Of a stretch of 64,000 nucleotides of DNA, positions 46,215-55,668 are shown piece by piece (within the stretch, counting starts at the first letter, position 1; every line of letters begins with the position of its first letter). The notes beneath the pieces are model-generated. The model was not told where the DNA came from and did not search any database. It worked only from the letters and a program-made list of their open reading frames with translations. The position numbers and the translations under genes are program-made. This stretch comes from Methanobrevibacter sp. (lineage in GTDB: Archaea; Methanobacteriota; Methanobacteria; Methanobacteriales; Methanobacteriaceae). The stretch lies in contig JAFRFD010000149.1 of assembly GCA_017434525.1 (NCBI GenBank), positions 41,869 through 105,868 of the forward strand, read 5' to 3'.

Positions 46215-47066
46215 ATGAATTTTAGAGAACGTGAAGTAAAACTAGCATACATTAGAGAAGCAATTCTATGCATACTCTTTGGTACATTAGTCGGGTTGCT
46301 AGTATACGGATTTTTCCTATATTTCCACATAGCTATTTTCGGATGGAATTTTGGACTAATATTCGCTCCGCTTGCTGCAGGATATGCTGAAACATGGCTC
46401 GCCAATAAGATTATTGGGGAAGATATCGGAGCCATCAGTGCTTTTATCCTATTCTTCATCACAACATTTTACAGTTTTATCCTAAAAAATCCAACATTAG
46501 GTTTTAATATAATAACAATAGGGTCAATTGCAATAATTTTACAGGCGGCATTCCCAACACTAGTTAACTATATTCTACTCACTGTTGGACTTGGAATCGT
46601 ATCCTACTTTTTAGGAATTTTTTCAAGAATTACCCGATATTTGAGCAATAAAGCAGAGTATGTTTTCTTCAAATACATAAAAAGAACACCTCATGAAATA
46701 GAAATAAAAGTCGTTGAACCATTTGATGAAAAAAGAAGCAATGAAGTAATCAATAAATTAGGTTTTTATTTTATTACCAGTACAGACATCATAGATGAAA
46801 AAATTATCAATTTAGGACAGTTCCATGCCACAGTCATAATAGAAAAAGATAAACGATTAGTTCACGCTGAACAAGAAAAGGTTGAAATGCAAACATTGAA
46901 CAACTTTAAAAAAGCAAAAGATAAATGTTTAATTAAACTGGCTAAAAATATTAAATCCGCTGGAGGAAATGGAGTTATAGATTTAGAAATCAAGTATGGT
47001 TTGATTGGACTTGGCGGAGATAGTTATCAAATCACTGTGATGGGCATGGGTATTTATTTAAAATAA
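46215..47066 (+). CDS. Membrane protein with C-terminal YbjQ-like domain
   Basis: In this 283-residue protein, residues about 15-145 contain four or five membrane helices. The cytoplasmic C-terminus (about 165-283) ends in CLIKLAKNIKSAGGNGVIDL and YGLIGLGGDSYQITVMGMGI, which aligns with the [15 protein letters not shown] and VTAYGTAV stretch of the YbjQ protein encoded just before it. This suggests a membrane-tethered YbjQ-like module working with the free one. Alternative: coincidence of short strand patterns. No Shine-Dalgarno is visible; coupling through the adjacent stop is likely. Confidence 0.75.
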   Translation: MNFREREVKLAYIREAILCILFGTLVGLLVYGFFLYFHIAIFGWNFGLIFAPLAAGYAETWLANKIIGEDIGAISAFILFFITTFYSFILKNPTLGFNIITIGSIAIILQAAFPTLVNYILLTVGLGIVSYFLGIFSRITRYLSNKAEYVFFKYIKRTPHEIEIKVVEPFDEKRSNEVINKLGFYFITSTDIIDEKIINLGQFHATVIIEKDKRLVHAEQEKVEMQTLNNFKKAKDKCLIKLAKNIKSAGGNGVIDLEIKYGLIGLGGDSYQITVMGMGIYLK

Positions 47067-47082
47067 TATTGATATGCAATCT

Positions 47083-47090
47083 TTTTTTTT
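47083..47090 (+). terminator. Poly-T stretch after the YbjQ-related genes
   Basis: A run of eight or more T follows the membrane YbjQ-like gene within 25 nt. Archaeal RNA polymerase often stops at such runs without a hairpin. Confidence 0.4.
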
Positions 47091-47214
47091 GAAAATTAAA
47101 TTGAAACCATTATAATTCTTTAAAATTGAAAAGTGTTAACTTAGTTAAAAATTATTTTTTTTGGTGAAATAATCTATTATAAGAAGTATTTTTGATATTA
47201 AAGTTATACTAACA

Positions 47215-47224
47215 TTTATATAAA
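47215..47224 (+). promoter_or_regulatory. Candidate TATA box of the large surface protein gene
   Basis: TTTATATAAA lies about 105 nt before the ATG at 47329. Transcription would begin near 47245, leaving a leader of about 85 nt that carries two palindromes. Confidence 0.45.
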
Positions 47225-47277
47225 GAATTAAACATATAATTATCCACTCATTATGAAATATTATAAATTTTTGTATA

Positions 47278-47306
47278 TTTCTTAAGAAAAATTCTCATAA
47301 TGAGAA
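47278..47306. promoter_or_regulatory. Two adjacent palindromes in the leader of the surface protein gene
   Basis: TTTCTTAAGAAA (47278-47289) is a perfect 12-bp palindrome. TTCTCAT-A-ATGAGAA (47292-47306) has 7-bp arms. They lie 22 to 50 nt before the ATG and could be an operator or an RNA hairpin near the ribosome site. Confidence 0.45.
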
Positions 47307-47328
47307 CCAAGAAGGTGTAAATATTTCG

Positions 47329-50115
47329 ATGAAAAAAACAACATTATTAATTTTAGTTGTTTTATTGTTCTTCATTTTATTAGGAGCAGTCAGCGCAACT
47401 GAATTAACAAATGTTACAAGTACAGAAGCTTCAAATTTAATAAATGATGATTCATTATATTTAGAGGATTCCGGAAATTCAGTTTTAGGAACTGCTTTGA
47501 ATAGTGGTAGTGCTGTTCAAAGTGACAACAATAATGAAAAACAGGTTTTAGCTAGCAATGTTTCAACCGTTAAATATAACACTAAAATTGAAACTTCAGA
47601 TACATGTTATTCTAAATCCGGAACATTGGTTAAGATTGTTTTAAAAGATGTTAATGGCAACACATTAGAAAATCAAAATGTTTCATTGACATTGAACAGT
47701 AAAACATACCAATCCACAACACAAAGCGATGGTGCTGCATACTTTGAGACTCCATCCCTTTCACAGGGAAAATATGCTATAAATGTAAAATATAATGGAG
47801 ATTCACAATATAACAAATGCTCAATTTCTACAAAAATCAATGTGATATCTTCAATTTATGCATCAAACTTGAAGGTTTCCTACAGAGATAACGTAAACTT
47901 TACCGCAAAATTTTTTAAAGAATATTCTAAATTAAAAAATTCAGAGGTAAGATTTACTCTAAATGGTAAAACTTATACCACTAAAACTGATTCAAACGGT
48001 ATTGCTATAATTTCCACTGCAGGTCTTTTGCCAGGAACATATAAAATCCAAATATATAATCCTTATTCAAAAGAAACAGTGACAAAAACAATCACCGTTG
48101 ATAAGGCAAGTACTAAATTTACAGCAAATGATAAATATATACATCCTTATACCAAAAGTTCATTTTCTGTTGTGTTGAAAAACAGTAAAAACGAACCATT
48201 TAAAAATGTAAAAGTTCACTTCTACTATAACAACCAAAAAGTAACTGCCAAAACTGATGCAAATGGACAAGCCACTATTGCTATCTCCAAACTTTCAAAA
48301 GGCACTTACACTATTGCATATAAATTTTATGGAAGTAAAAAATACAAATCAATTTCAGGTTCTAAAAAATTGTATGTAAAATATTCAAAAACAAGCCTAA
48401 CAGCAAGTGATTTGAATATGCAATACAATGACGGATCTTCATTTTCTGTAAAGGCAACCACAACTGCGGGAAATGCTTTAGCTAATAAAGTTATTAAATT
48501 TAAATTTAATGGAAATAAGTATTATGTTACTACTGATAGCAAAGGTATAGCAAAACTTGCAATTGGTGATTTGAAACCCGGTACATATGTTATTAAATCA
48601 ACATATTCAACAGAAGGTACAAAATACTACAATACCAAAACTAATCAAGTCATCATTTCAAAACAAACCGTAACTGTTACTGCTAACGATTTAGTAATGA
48701 AATATAAAGATGGTTCCAAATATCAAGTAACAATTAAAAATAAAACTGGAGCCAATCTTAAAAATATTGAAGTTCAATTTACTTTAAACTGGAAAACAAC
48801 TAAAGTAACTACTGATGCCAATGGAGTTGCTAAACTGGCAGTTAGTGAAGATATTGGATATTATCCTATTAATATTATAGTAGATTTTGCAAACTATTCC
48901 TCAGCAAGAGTAACAAAACATATTTTGGTTAATGGTACTGTGTTTAGTGCAAGTGACATGACCATTCCAACAAACACAGCATCAACATTCCAAGTCAAGG
49001 TAGTTGACGCTCAAGGAAAACCAGTATCAACAACTATCAAATTTACATTAAATAAAAAAGCTCAATCTGTACGCACAGATAGTAACGGTATTGCAAAACT
49101 TTCAATATCCGGATTAGCAAAAGGTACATACGCTGTTACATATACTGATGGAACAACTTCAGGTTCCTCAACAATAACTGTTGTAGATAAAGTAACCCTA
49201 AAAGAAGTTATTACATCCTCACAAAATGTTAAAAAATACATTGAAAGCAATGGGGAATTACCAAATACTGTTAAAATTGGATCTCTAACTTACTCCCTTG
49301 CAGACTATGTATATTTAGCATCACAAGCTATCATTAACTTGCAAAGTAACAAGAAAAGCGATATTACTGTTAAGAATGTTAATGCTCCAGCTAGTCCGCA
49401 GGCAGCCACTAATTTAGGTAATCTATATGATTATCTTTCAGTTGCAAAAAGTATTGTCAATACTTGTAATTCAAAAGGAACTATGCCGAATTATGTAAGC
49501 TCAAATCTAGGTGCAATCGGATATAATGGTTTAGTTTATGCTACCGCACGTGTTGTAGCATTTTATGGAGACAATTCCATTATGCCTAACTATGTATCCA
49601 TTAAAACATATGGTTCTTCAAGTGCAAGTTCTTTAAACACTAAAAATACTATAAAAGACTTAACCGCATATCTAAAAGCTTCTACTAATTGTCAAGTAGG
49701 CAATAGTAAAATTAAATCTATAGTAAACTCACTTACTTCTGGTTTAACAAGTGATACTGCAAAAGCAAAAGCAATTTATAATTATGTACGTGACCAAATA
49801 AGTTACAGTTTCTATTATGACACAAAATATGGTGCTGTCGGCACTTTAAATGCAAAAACAGGTAATTGTGTTGACCAAGCTCATTTATTAATTGCCATGT
49901 ATAGGACTGCAGGTCTTGCAGCAAGATATGTTCACGGAACTTGTTATTTCACTCTCAGTGGAAGCACATACGGACATGTTTGGGCTCAAGTTTTAATCGG
50001 CGACACTTGGATTGTATGTGATCCAACAAGTAATAGAAATTCATTTGGTAATGTAGTTAATTGGAATAACAATAACTATGCTTTACATGGTTATTATCCA
50101 AGTATTTCATTCTAA
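47329..50115 (+). CDS. Surface protein with Ig-like repeats, pseudomurein-binding motifs and transglutaminase-fold protease domain
   Basis: This 928-residue protein begins with a signal peptide (about 1-24). About six Ig-like repeats follow (about 75-600, each with a strand pattern like VKFTLNGKTYTTKTDSNGIA and LSPGTY-type ends). Two or three PMBR-like motifs lie at about 625-770 (KKYIESNGELPNTVKIG; VVAFYGDNSIMPNYV). The C-terminus is a transglutaminase-fold domain with Cys847 (GNCVDQAH), His883 (YGHVWAQV) and Asp898 (VCDPTS). The same triad and layout occur in pseudomurein endoisopeptidases, so wall cleavage or remodelling is the best guess. GGTG is 11 nt before the ATG. Confidence 0.85.
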   Translation: MKKTTLLILVVLLFFILLGAVSATELTNVTSTEASNLINDDSLYLEDSGNSVLGTALNSGSAVQSDNNNEKQVLASNVSTVKYNTKIETSDTCYSKSGTLVKIVLKDVNGNTLENQNVSLTLNSKTYQSTTQSDGAAYFETPSLSQGKYAINVKYNGDSQYNKCSISTKINVISSIYASNLKVSYRDNVNFTAKFFKEYSKLKNSEVRFTLNGKTYTTKTDSNGIAIISTAGLLPGTYKIQIYNPYSKETVTKTITVDKASTKFTANDKYIHPYTKSSFSVVLKNSKNEPFKNVKVHFYYNNQKVTAKTDANGQATIAISKLSKGTYTIAYKFYGSKKYKSISGSKKLYVKYSKTSLTASDLNMQYNDGSSFSVKATTTAGNALANKVIKFKFNGNKYYVTTDSKGIAKLAIGDLKPGTYVIKSTYSTEGTKYYNTKTNQVIISKQTVTVTANDLVMKYKDGSKYQVTIKNKTGANLKNIEVQFTLNWKTTKVTTDANGVAKLAVSEDIGYYPINIIVDFANYSSARVTKHILVNGTVFSASDMTIPTNTASTFQVKVVDAQGKPVSTTIKFTLNKKAQSVRTDSNGIAKLSISGLAKGTYAVTYTDGTTSGSSTITVVDKVTLKEVITSSQNVKKYIESNGELPNTVKIGSLTYSLADYVYLASQAIINLQSNKKSDITVKNVNAPASPQAATNLGNLYDYLSVAKSIVNTCNSKGTMPNYVSSNLGAIGYNGLVYATARVVAFYGDNSIMPNYVSIKTYGSSSASSLNTKNTIKDLTAYLKASTNCQVGNSKIKSIVNSLTSGLTSDTAKAKAIYNYVRDQISYSFYYDTKYGAVGTLNAKTGNCVDQAHLLIAMYRTAGLAARYVHGTCYFTLSGSTYGHVWAQVLIGDTWIVCDPTSNRNSFGNVVNWNNNNYALHGYYPSISF

Positions 50116-50218
50116 TTAACTTCTTTTTTTTATTTTTTTAATATACGCTCATTTTAAACTACTGATTTTCGATAATTTAATATATCCCAATATTCCAAAA
50201 TGAATATTAGGTGATTTA

Positions 50219-50425
50219 ATGGAAAACGATGGAAATATTATAGTACCCGTCATTGGTTATTTTATTGCATTGCTAATCCCCATTATTGGTTTAGTCTATG
50301 GGGCAGCATTGGTTTTCTTGAAAAAAGATGTGGAAATGTATCAAAAACACGGCAGATTCATAATATACTTTGCAATTGTCGTATTTGTCATATCTACAAT
50401 ACTAAAACTTACTGTCTTAAAATAA
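50219..50425 (+). CDS. Small two-helix membrane protein
   Basis: This 68-residue protein has two hydrophobic helices (about 8-32 and 47-65) joined by KKDVEMYQKHGR. The pattern resembles DUF4870-type small membrane proteins of archaea. TAGGTGATTTA precedes the ATG, which supports translation. No function is known. It is convergent with the TPR gene. Confidence 0.78.
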   Translation: MENDGNIIVPVIGYFIALLIPIIGLVYGAALVFLKKDVEMYQKHGRFIIYFAIVVFVISTILKLTVLK

Positions 50426-50461
50426 CTTCAATTGAACCCTTTATTTTAAAATTAGAAAATA

Positions 50462-50480
50462 GCTGAAATATTATTTCAGC
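50462..50480. terminator. Hairpin between convergent small genes
   Basis: GCTGAAAT and ATTTCAGC flank ATT. Leftward, T-rich sequence follows; rightward, AATTATATTCTTT. It can serve both convergent genes. Confidence 0.6.
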
Positions 50481-50501
50481 AATTATATTCTTTCATATTA
50501 C

Positions 50502-50864
50502 CTATTCAATTTCATCCAATCTCTTTTTGAACTCATCGTTTTTACTGCAATTGCCAATGGCCTTTTTTAAGATGTCCTTTTCACTATCTATATCGCCTTG
50601 CTTTTTATAAATATTGGCTAATGCTTCATAAGCCTTAATGGAATCTGGCAAAGTAAAAATAACCTGCTTATACAAGTCAATTGCCTCTGTCAATTTGCCT
50701 TTACCTTCCAAATATTTAGCTTCATTCATCAAATCAGCTATCTTTTTTAATTGGCCGTCCTCTTTTTTAGGCTTTATTTTTCCTTCAACGTTTTTTAATT
50801 TATCGAAAATATCCGATGCCTTATCTGCATCAAAGTTTTCTCCAACTTTTCTCTCTCCACTCAT
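50502..50864 (-). CDS. Short tetratricopeptide repeat protein
   Basis: This 120-residue soluble protein has TPR helices at residues about 42-112 (AKYLEGKGKLTEAIDLYKQV, then SIKAYEALANIYKKQGD). The first 40 residues are charged and helical. AAGGTGATAAG precedes the ATG. It follows the TauE-like gene by 9 nt on the same strand. Confidence 0.85.
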   Translation of the reverse strand: MSGERKVGENFDADKASDIFDKLKNVEGKIKPKKEDGQLKKIADLMNEAKYLEGKGKLTEAIDLYKQVIFTLPDSIKAYEALANIYKKQGDIDSEKDILKKAIGNCSKNDEFKKRLDEIE

Positions 50865-50873
50865 CTTATCACC

Positions 50874-51683
50874 TTATGGTACAACACCAAGCATTTTTAA
50901 TGCCATGTATAATACTAATACTGAGAATATGATTTTTAATTTCTTTTGAGGCACTTTATGAGCATATTTTGCACCTAAAGATGCCATTGGAACTGAAAAT
51001 GCCGCAATCAATGCAAAATTAATCAAACTGACATAACCTATTGAATACGGGAATGTGGATACTCCCCATCCGGAAATCATGTATGATAAAAATCCTCCAA
51101 TTGCGGTCAAACTGATAAAAATAGAAGATGTCCCTATAGCCTCTATCATTGAAAAGCCTAAAAGTGCAGTTAAAATGACTATTAAAAATACACCACCACC
51201 AATGCCCAAAAGGCCTGATGAAAATCCAACCAACAGACCAATGATTGCCGCAGTTATTAAATTAAATGGTATTTTGGCTTCTTCACTTTCTTTATTAATG
51301 TTAATGATATTATTGACTGTTACAAATAGAAGCAAGCATCCAAAAATAATTTCCAATACTTTTGAAGGTAGTGCTGATGCGGCAAAACCGCCTAAAGCCC
51401 CTCCAATTATTCCAAAGATTCCTAACCTTATTCCAGGTTTTATGATATTGTCCATTGTTCTGGTGTGCCTATATGCCCCACTAATGGATGTTGGAATAAT
51501 GATGGCCAGGCTAGTCCCTAATGAAATTAATATGGCCAAATCAGGTTCTACACCTATGTATTTTAGCAAAAAGTACTGTAGAGGAACTATTAGAAATCCT
51601 CCGCCGACACCTAAAAGGCCTGATGCAAAACCGGCACATATGCCAATGAGGATTAGTCCGATAAAATATTCAATTGGAAACAT
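50874..51683 (-). CDS. TauE/SafE-family permease
   Basis: This 269-residue protein has eight membrane helices in two similar halves. Each half carries the family motif: ASGLLGVGGGFLIVPL near residue 20 and FSSGLLGIGGGVFLIVIL near residue 155. Members export sulfite, sulfoacetate or other organosulfur anions, and the substrate here is unknown. AGTGATGTC precedes the ATG. It leads the two-gene leftward operon with the TPR gene. Confidence 0.92.
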   Translation of the reverse strand: MFPIEYFIGLILIGICAGFASGLLGVGGGFLIVPLQYFLLKYIGVEPDLAILISLGTSLAIIIPTSISGAYRHTRTMDNIIKPGIRLGIFGIIGGALGGFAASALPSKVLEIIFGCLLLFVTVNNIININKESEEAKIPFNLITAAIIGLLVGFSSGLLGIGGGVFLIVILTALLGFSMIEAIGTSSIFISLTAIGGFLSYMISGWGVSTFPYSIGYVSLINFALIAAFSVPMASLGAKYAHKVPQKKLKIIFSVLVLYMALKMLGVVP

Positions 51684-51723
51684 GACATCACTTATTTAAA
51701 CTATTAATATTAAATTATTGTTA

Positions 51724-52812
51724 ATGAAACTTAATAAAACTATCATAATTGGATTGATATTCATATTATTTTCAGGAGTAATCTTCCTTACCGACATTTT
51801 TAATCCAATTATAAGACCAATTACTCATTTGTTTTTAATGGGGTCATCTAAAGGAAAAGACATCATGTTTTTTGGCCTTTTAGGGTTGTTCTTAATAATA
51901 CCTCAATTTATTAAAAAGGATTTCAATCCTGAAAAGTATCTGAAAATATCAATGATTGTTGGTTGGTTTTTATTAATCTGTGGAATCATTCTGGAAATCA
52001 TGTTTAGATTGCAGATGGGCATAAAGCTCAACACTATTTTTTGTGCCATGTCCAGCACGATGAGCTCCACAAGCATTTTGCATACCCATCTGTTAAAGTC
52101 CATTTTAGGAGCACTCCTAACTCAAATAATCGGACCATTTATTCAAAGTGACATCAACACCGGCGTTGGCCTATATCAATATGTTCCAACTTTCTCATTT
52201 TTAGTAATCTTGCTTGTTCCGATTTTATTTGCAACATTGGTATTGGCTATCCGGAATCGTCCTTGGTTTACCAGTTTGCTTTTGGCTTTCTTTTCAAGCT
52301 GCCTAATAATAGGATCAATAGATGGAGGATTGTTTGGAACCCCAGCCCTTGTTGGAATAATGGGGCTTTACTTAGTATACAGAAACGGTTTTTATCTAAA
52401 CCATATCTTTTATACCATTCTGGGAGATGAAAAATCCCTTGAAAAAAATGAAGAAATCCAACCTGTTTACAGGAATCGTGGATTTAAAGAATGGAGATAC
52501 ATATTGAATCGCCTTCTGATTTGGTTTGTAGTAATTGGAATAATAGTTTTAAGATTCACCGTTGCCTTTGCGGGCGCCGAACCAGACTACTATACAGTAG
52601 ACATTGCAAATCCAACCGGAGAAATTGACTTGGGAAACATCAGCGTTGAAGTCACTGACTTTGACAACAACACAAACCAGAATAAAACCACATATCACAT
52701 TGACCCAAGATACAATGAAATGGAACTTGTAAATGACCTGAAAATTCATCTGAAAGACTCATGCGATTACTATACTGTTTCCTGGAATGTTTATTCCTAT
52801 TTAGAGGGTTAA
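51724..52812 (+). CDS. Multi-spanning membrane protein with extracellular C-terminal domain, unknown function
   Basis: I do not recognise this 362-residue protein. There are about seven membrane helices up to residue 220, a cytoplasmic basic segment with a Glu-rich part (about 232-260), another helix (about 262-285), and a C-terminal domain of about 75 residues that should lie outside (AEPDYYTVDIANPTGEIDL to VSWNVYSYLEG), with N-X-T sites. ATG 51724 is preferred over TTG 51718. The next gene starts 1 nt after the stop, so the two are coupled; the C-terminus may bind a ligand for the transporter. Confidence 0.75.
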   Translation: MKLNKTIIIGLIFILFSGVIFLTDIFNPIIRPITHLFLMGSSKGKDIMFFGLLGLFLIIPQFIKKDFNPEKYLKISMIVGWFLLICGIILEIMFRLQMGIKLNTIFCAMSSTMSSTSILHTHLLKSILGALLTQIIGPFIQSDINTGVGLYQYVPTFSFLVILLVPILFATLVLAIRNRPWFTSLLLAFFSSCLIIGSIDGGLFGTPALVGIMGLYLVYRNGFYLNHIFYTILGDEKSLEKNEEIQPVYRNRGFKEWRYILNRLLIWFVVIGIIVLRFTVAFAGAEPDYYTVDIANPTGEIDLGNISVEVTDFDNNTNQNKTTYHIDPRYNEMELVNDLKIHLKDSCDYYTVSWNVYSYLEG

Positions 52813-52813
52813 A

Positions 52814-53701
52814 ATGAAAAAAACCTATTTAATTTTGCCGATTCTAGCGGGAATCATGTTTGGATCATCAGGCATTTTTGTTCGAACATTAACGCAAAAC
52901 GGAATTGACCAGACCACACTTCTTTTTTTAAGGTTTTCAATTGCAATAATCCCTATTTTGACAGCCATATTGTTAACCGACAAAAAACTCTTCAAAATAG
53001 ATTTGTCAGACCTGCCCCTGTTTTTAATTTGTGCAGTATGCATCATAGGGCTTAACCTGTGCTATAATGAATCAATGACCAGCGTTTCACTGTCGCTGGC
53101 GGCAGTGTTATTGTCATTGGCCCCTATCTATGTGTTAATAATTGCATATTTCCTGTTTAACGAGAAAATAACATCCAAAAAGTTAATTTGTATGGCGCTG
53201 GCAATTTTTGGATGCATACTAATGACTAGGGTTCTTGAAACCGACTTGTCCAATATTCCTCTATTTGGAATTCTTTCAGGCATTGGTGCAGGACTGTTCT
53301 GGGCCGTTTATCTTATGGCCTCCAAAAAATCTATCGAAAAGGGAAACCATACATATACAATATTATTTTATTCAATAATCTTTATCACAATAGCTTTAAT
53401 TCCACTTACCGATTTCAGCCAAATTAGCGATTTTGTTTCTATAAATCCCATTTTAATTATCCTATTTTTAATCATGCATTCAACCTTTTCGTTTGCCCTT
53501 CCATATATCCTGTCAACGTTGAGCCTGAACTATATGGACTCCGGCGTATCTTCAATTCTGCTATCAGGCTCAGAGCCATTAGCAGCACTAATATTCGGAT
53601 TAGTAATCTATGCTGAAATTCCGACAACATTGATGTTTTGCGGATTTGTGCTGAGCATTATTGCCATGATGGCATTAAGTAGAAAAGAAAGCATTGATTA
53701 A
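52814..53701 (+). CDS. EamA-family (DMT) transporter
   Basis: This 295-residue protein has ten membrane helices in two EamA halves. The first starts PILAGIMFGSSGIFVRTL and contains LSLAAVLLSLAPIYVLI; the second has GIGAGLFWAVYLMASKKS and ILLSGSEPLAALIFGLVIYAE. Members export amino acids, nucleotide sugars or other small metabolites. GAGGG in the upstream gene's end serves as ribosome site. The substrate is unknown. Confidence 0.9.
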   Translation: MKKTYLILPILAGIMFGSSGIFVRTLTQNGIDQTTLLFLRFSIAIIPILTAILLTDKKLFKIDLSDLPLFLICAVCIIGLNLCYNESMTSVSLSLAAVLLSLAPIYVLIIAYFLFNEKITSKKLICMALAIFGCILMTRVLETDLSNIPLFGILSGIGAGLFWAVYLMASKKSIEKGNHTYTILFYSIIFITIALIPLTDFSQISDFVSINPILIILFLIMHSTFSFALPYILSTLSLNYMDSGVSSILLSGSEPLAALIFGLVIYAEIPTTLMFCGFVLSIIAMMALSRKESID

Positions 53702-53736
53702 AAAAACTTATTACATTTAAAAATATATCTAATCAT

Positions 53737-55638
53737 ATGATTTTCAGCATTATCATACCTACATACAACGAAGAGGATTATCTTCCAGTCCTATTAGACA
53801 GCATTAAAGAGCAGGATTTCAATGACTATGAAGTCATTGTAGCCGATGCCAATTCTAAAGATAGGACCCGTGAAATCGCTGAAGAATATGGTTGTACAGT
53901 AGTGGATGGGGGTCTTCCAGCAGTAGGTAGGAATAATGGTGCAAAAGTTGCAAAAGGAGAAATATTGCTGTTTTTAGACTCCGATTTGCAGCTTACTGAA
54001 GATTATCTTGCAAAGGTATTGTATGAATTTAGAATGGAAAACCTTGGAATAGCCATCACACAAATGCTTCCAATGTCAAACAAAATAGAAGACAAGCTAT
54101 ATCATGACTTTGCCAATTATTTTATGATCAGTGTTGAAAATATAAAGCCTCATGGTGCCGGATGCTACGGAATCATTGCAAAGCGAGAACTGCATGAAAA
54201 ATGCGGAGGATTTGACGAATCATTGACTTTTGGTGAAGATACTGACTACATTGAAAGATTGGCTAAAGTAGAACCATTTAGAGTTTTAAGAAACGCTAAA
54301 ATCGGCGTTTCAACAAGAAGACTTGAAGAAGAGGGAATCACCACTTTAATACAGCAATATGGAAAAAGCACGGTCAATGACTTTTTAGGCAAAAGAACCG
54401 ACGCCAGCGATCTTAACTATAATTTTGACCATGGAAAAGAAAAATTGACAACTTCAAGATTTGTCGCACTTGAAAAAAGAACCGAACAATTAAATGAGCT
54501 TAAAGAAACATACGACGAATCCATTGAGAAAATAAATTCTGCAAGACGTCAAATAAAATCCAGACGCCGCCGAAGAGATAAAAAAGTAGTGTTTTATTGT
54601 GTTTGCGGCGAAGGAATGGGTCATGCAATAAGAACAGGAGTGATAGTTGACAGGATCAAAGACAAATATGATGTTTATATCTTTTCAAGCGATAGGGCTT
54701 ACAAATATTTGAATTCAAAATTCGACAATGTTTATGAAATTGGCGGATTCAATACCGTCTACATCAACAATAAAGTAAATAACCTAAAGACATTGTCAGA
54801 TGCCATAAAAAGAAATCCTACCAACATGAAAATTGGATACGAGAACTTATATAAAAAGGCCGCTCAGCTAAGGCCTGACGTTATAGTAACTGATTTTGAG
54901 ATATATGCCACAATGGTTTCAAAACTAAGGGGAATCCCTTTAATCAGCTTGGATAACATCCATATGATTACGCAAACTAAAATAGATTATCCAAAAGACC
55001 ATCTAGGAGAGATGCTGAAGGCAAAAAGCGTCATTAAAACTTATGTTGTAAATCCTAAGGTCCACATTTTAACCAGCTTTTTCTATCCAAAAGTAAGGCC
55101 TAGAAAAAATGCGGTAATATATCCTCCAATAATTCGTGAGGACATTTTAAAACTAGAGCCTAAAGATGGAAACCATGTGATTGTATATCAAACCAGCCGC
55201 GAAAGTGAAAAACTAGTCCAAAGACTTAAGGCGCTCAAGGACGAGGAATTTATTGTTTATGGATTTAACAAAAATCAAATTGATGGTAATTTAACCTATA
55301 AAGAGTTTAACGAAGATGAATTCTATGATGACTTATCATCTGCAAAGGCAGTAATCTGCAATGGAGGATTTACATTCATATCAGAAGCAATTCATCTTAA
55401 AAAACCTATATATTCTGTTCCGGCAATAGGAAACTTTGAACAAACACTGAATGGATTTTACGTGCAAAAATTGGGTTATGGAGAGTACCATGAAGTTATG
55501 AGCGCTAAAAGAGTGGCTAGCTTTTTGAAGAGACTTCCAAAATACCAGCAAAAACTTGCAAAAGTTAAAAAGACAAACAATGACGGAATTGTTCGCGAGC
55601 TTATCTATAGAATAGAAAAATATTCAAAATTAAACTAG
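53737..55638 (+). CDS. Fused glycosyltransferase: family 2 domain plus MJ1255-like GT-B domain
   Basis: This is a 633-residue protein. Residues about 1-230 are a GT-A domain: FSIIIPTYNEEDYLPVL, ADANSKDRT and LFLDSDLQL. A basic coiled-coil linker (about 255-285) follows. Residues about 287-620 are GT-B-like and resemble the MJ1255/MurG group: VVFYCVCGEGMGHAIRTG, then CNGGFTFISEAIHLKKP near the donor site. One chain could thus add two sugars in sequence. No Shine-Dalgarno is visible. It is not in an obvious operon. Envelope glycan or glycolipid synthesis is probable; donor and acceptor are unknown. Confidence 0.88.
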   Translation: MIFSIIIPTYNEEDYLPVLLDSIKEQDFNDYEVIVADANSKDRTREIAEEYGCTVVDGGLPAVGRNNGAKVAKGEILLFLDSDLQLTEDYLAKVLYEFRMENLGIAITQMLPMSNKIEDKLYHDFANYFMISVENIKPHGAGCYGIIAKRELHEKCGGFDESLTFGEDTDYIERLAKVEPFRVLRNAKIGVSTRRLEEEGITTLIQQYGKSTVNDFLGKRTDASDLNYNFDHGKEKLTTSRFVALEKRTEQLNELKETYDESIEKINSARRQIKSRRRRRDKKVVFYCVCGEGMGHAIRTGVIVDRIKDKYDVYIFSSDRAYKYLNSKFDNVYEIGGFNTVYINNKVNNLKTLSDAIKRNPTNMKIGYENLYKKAAQLRPDVIVTDFEIYATMVSKLRGIPLISLDNIHMITQTKIDYPKDHLGEMLKAKSVIKTYVVNPKVHILTSFFYPKVRPRKNAVIYPPIIREDILKLEPKDGNHVIVYQTSRESEKLVQRLKALKDEEFIVYGFNKNQIDGNLTYKEFNEDEFYDDLSSAKAVICNGGFTFISEAIHLKKPIYSVPAIGNFEQTLNGFYVQKLGYGEYHEVMSAKRVASFLKRLPKYQQKLAKVKKTNNDGIVRELIYRIEKYSKLN

Positions 55639-55668
55639 TTTTTTAAAAAAAAGAATGAAAGGGAGTGT

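Noticed and set aside
36061..50115. The envelope region considered as a prophage or genomic island
   Set aside because: No integrase, tRNA-flanking direct repeat, phage structural gene or transposase is present, and housekeeping genes (pyrH, aqpM) are interleaved.
51055..51699. A 214-codon rightward reading frame
   Set aside because: It is antisense to the TauE-type permease, whose two-half motif pattern is clear.
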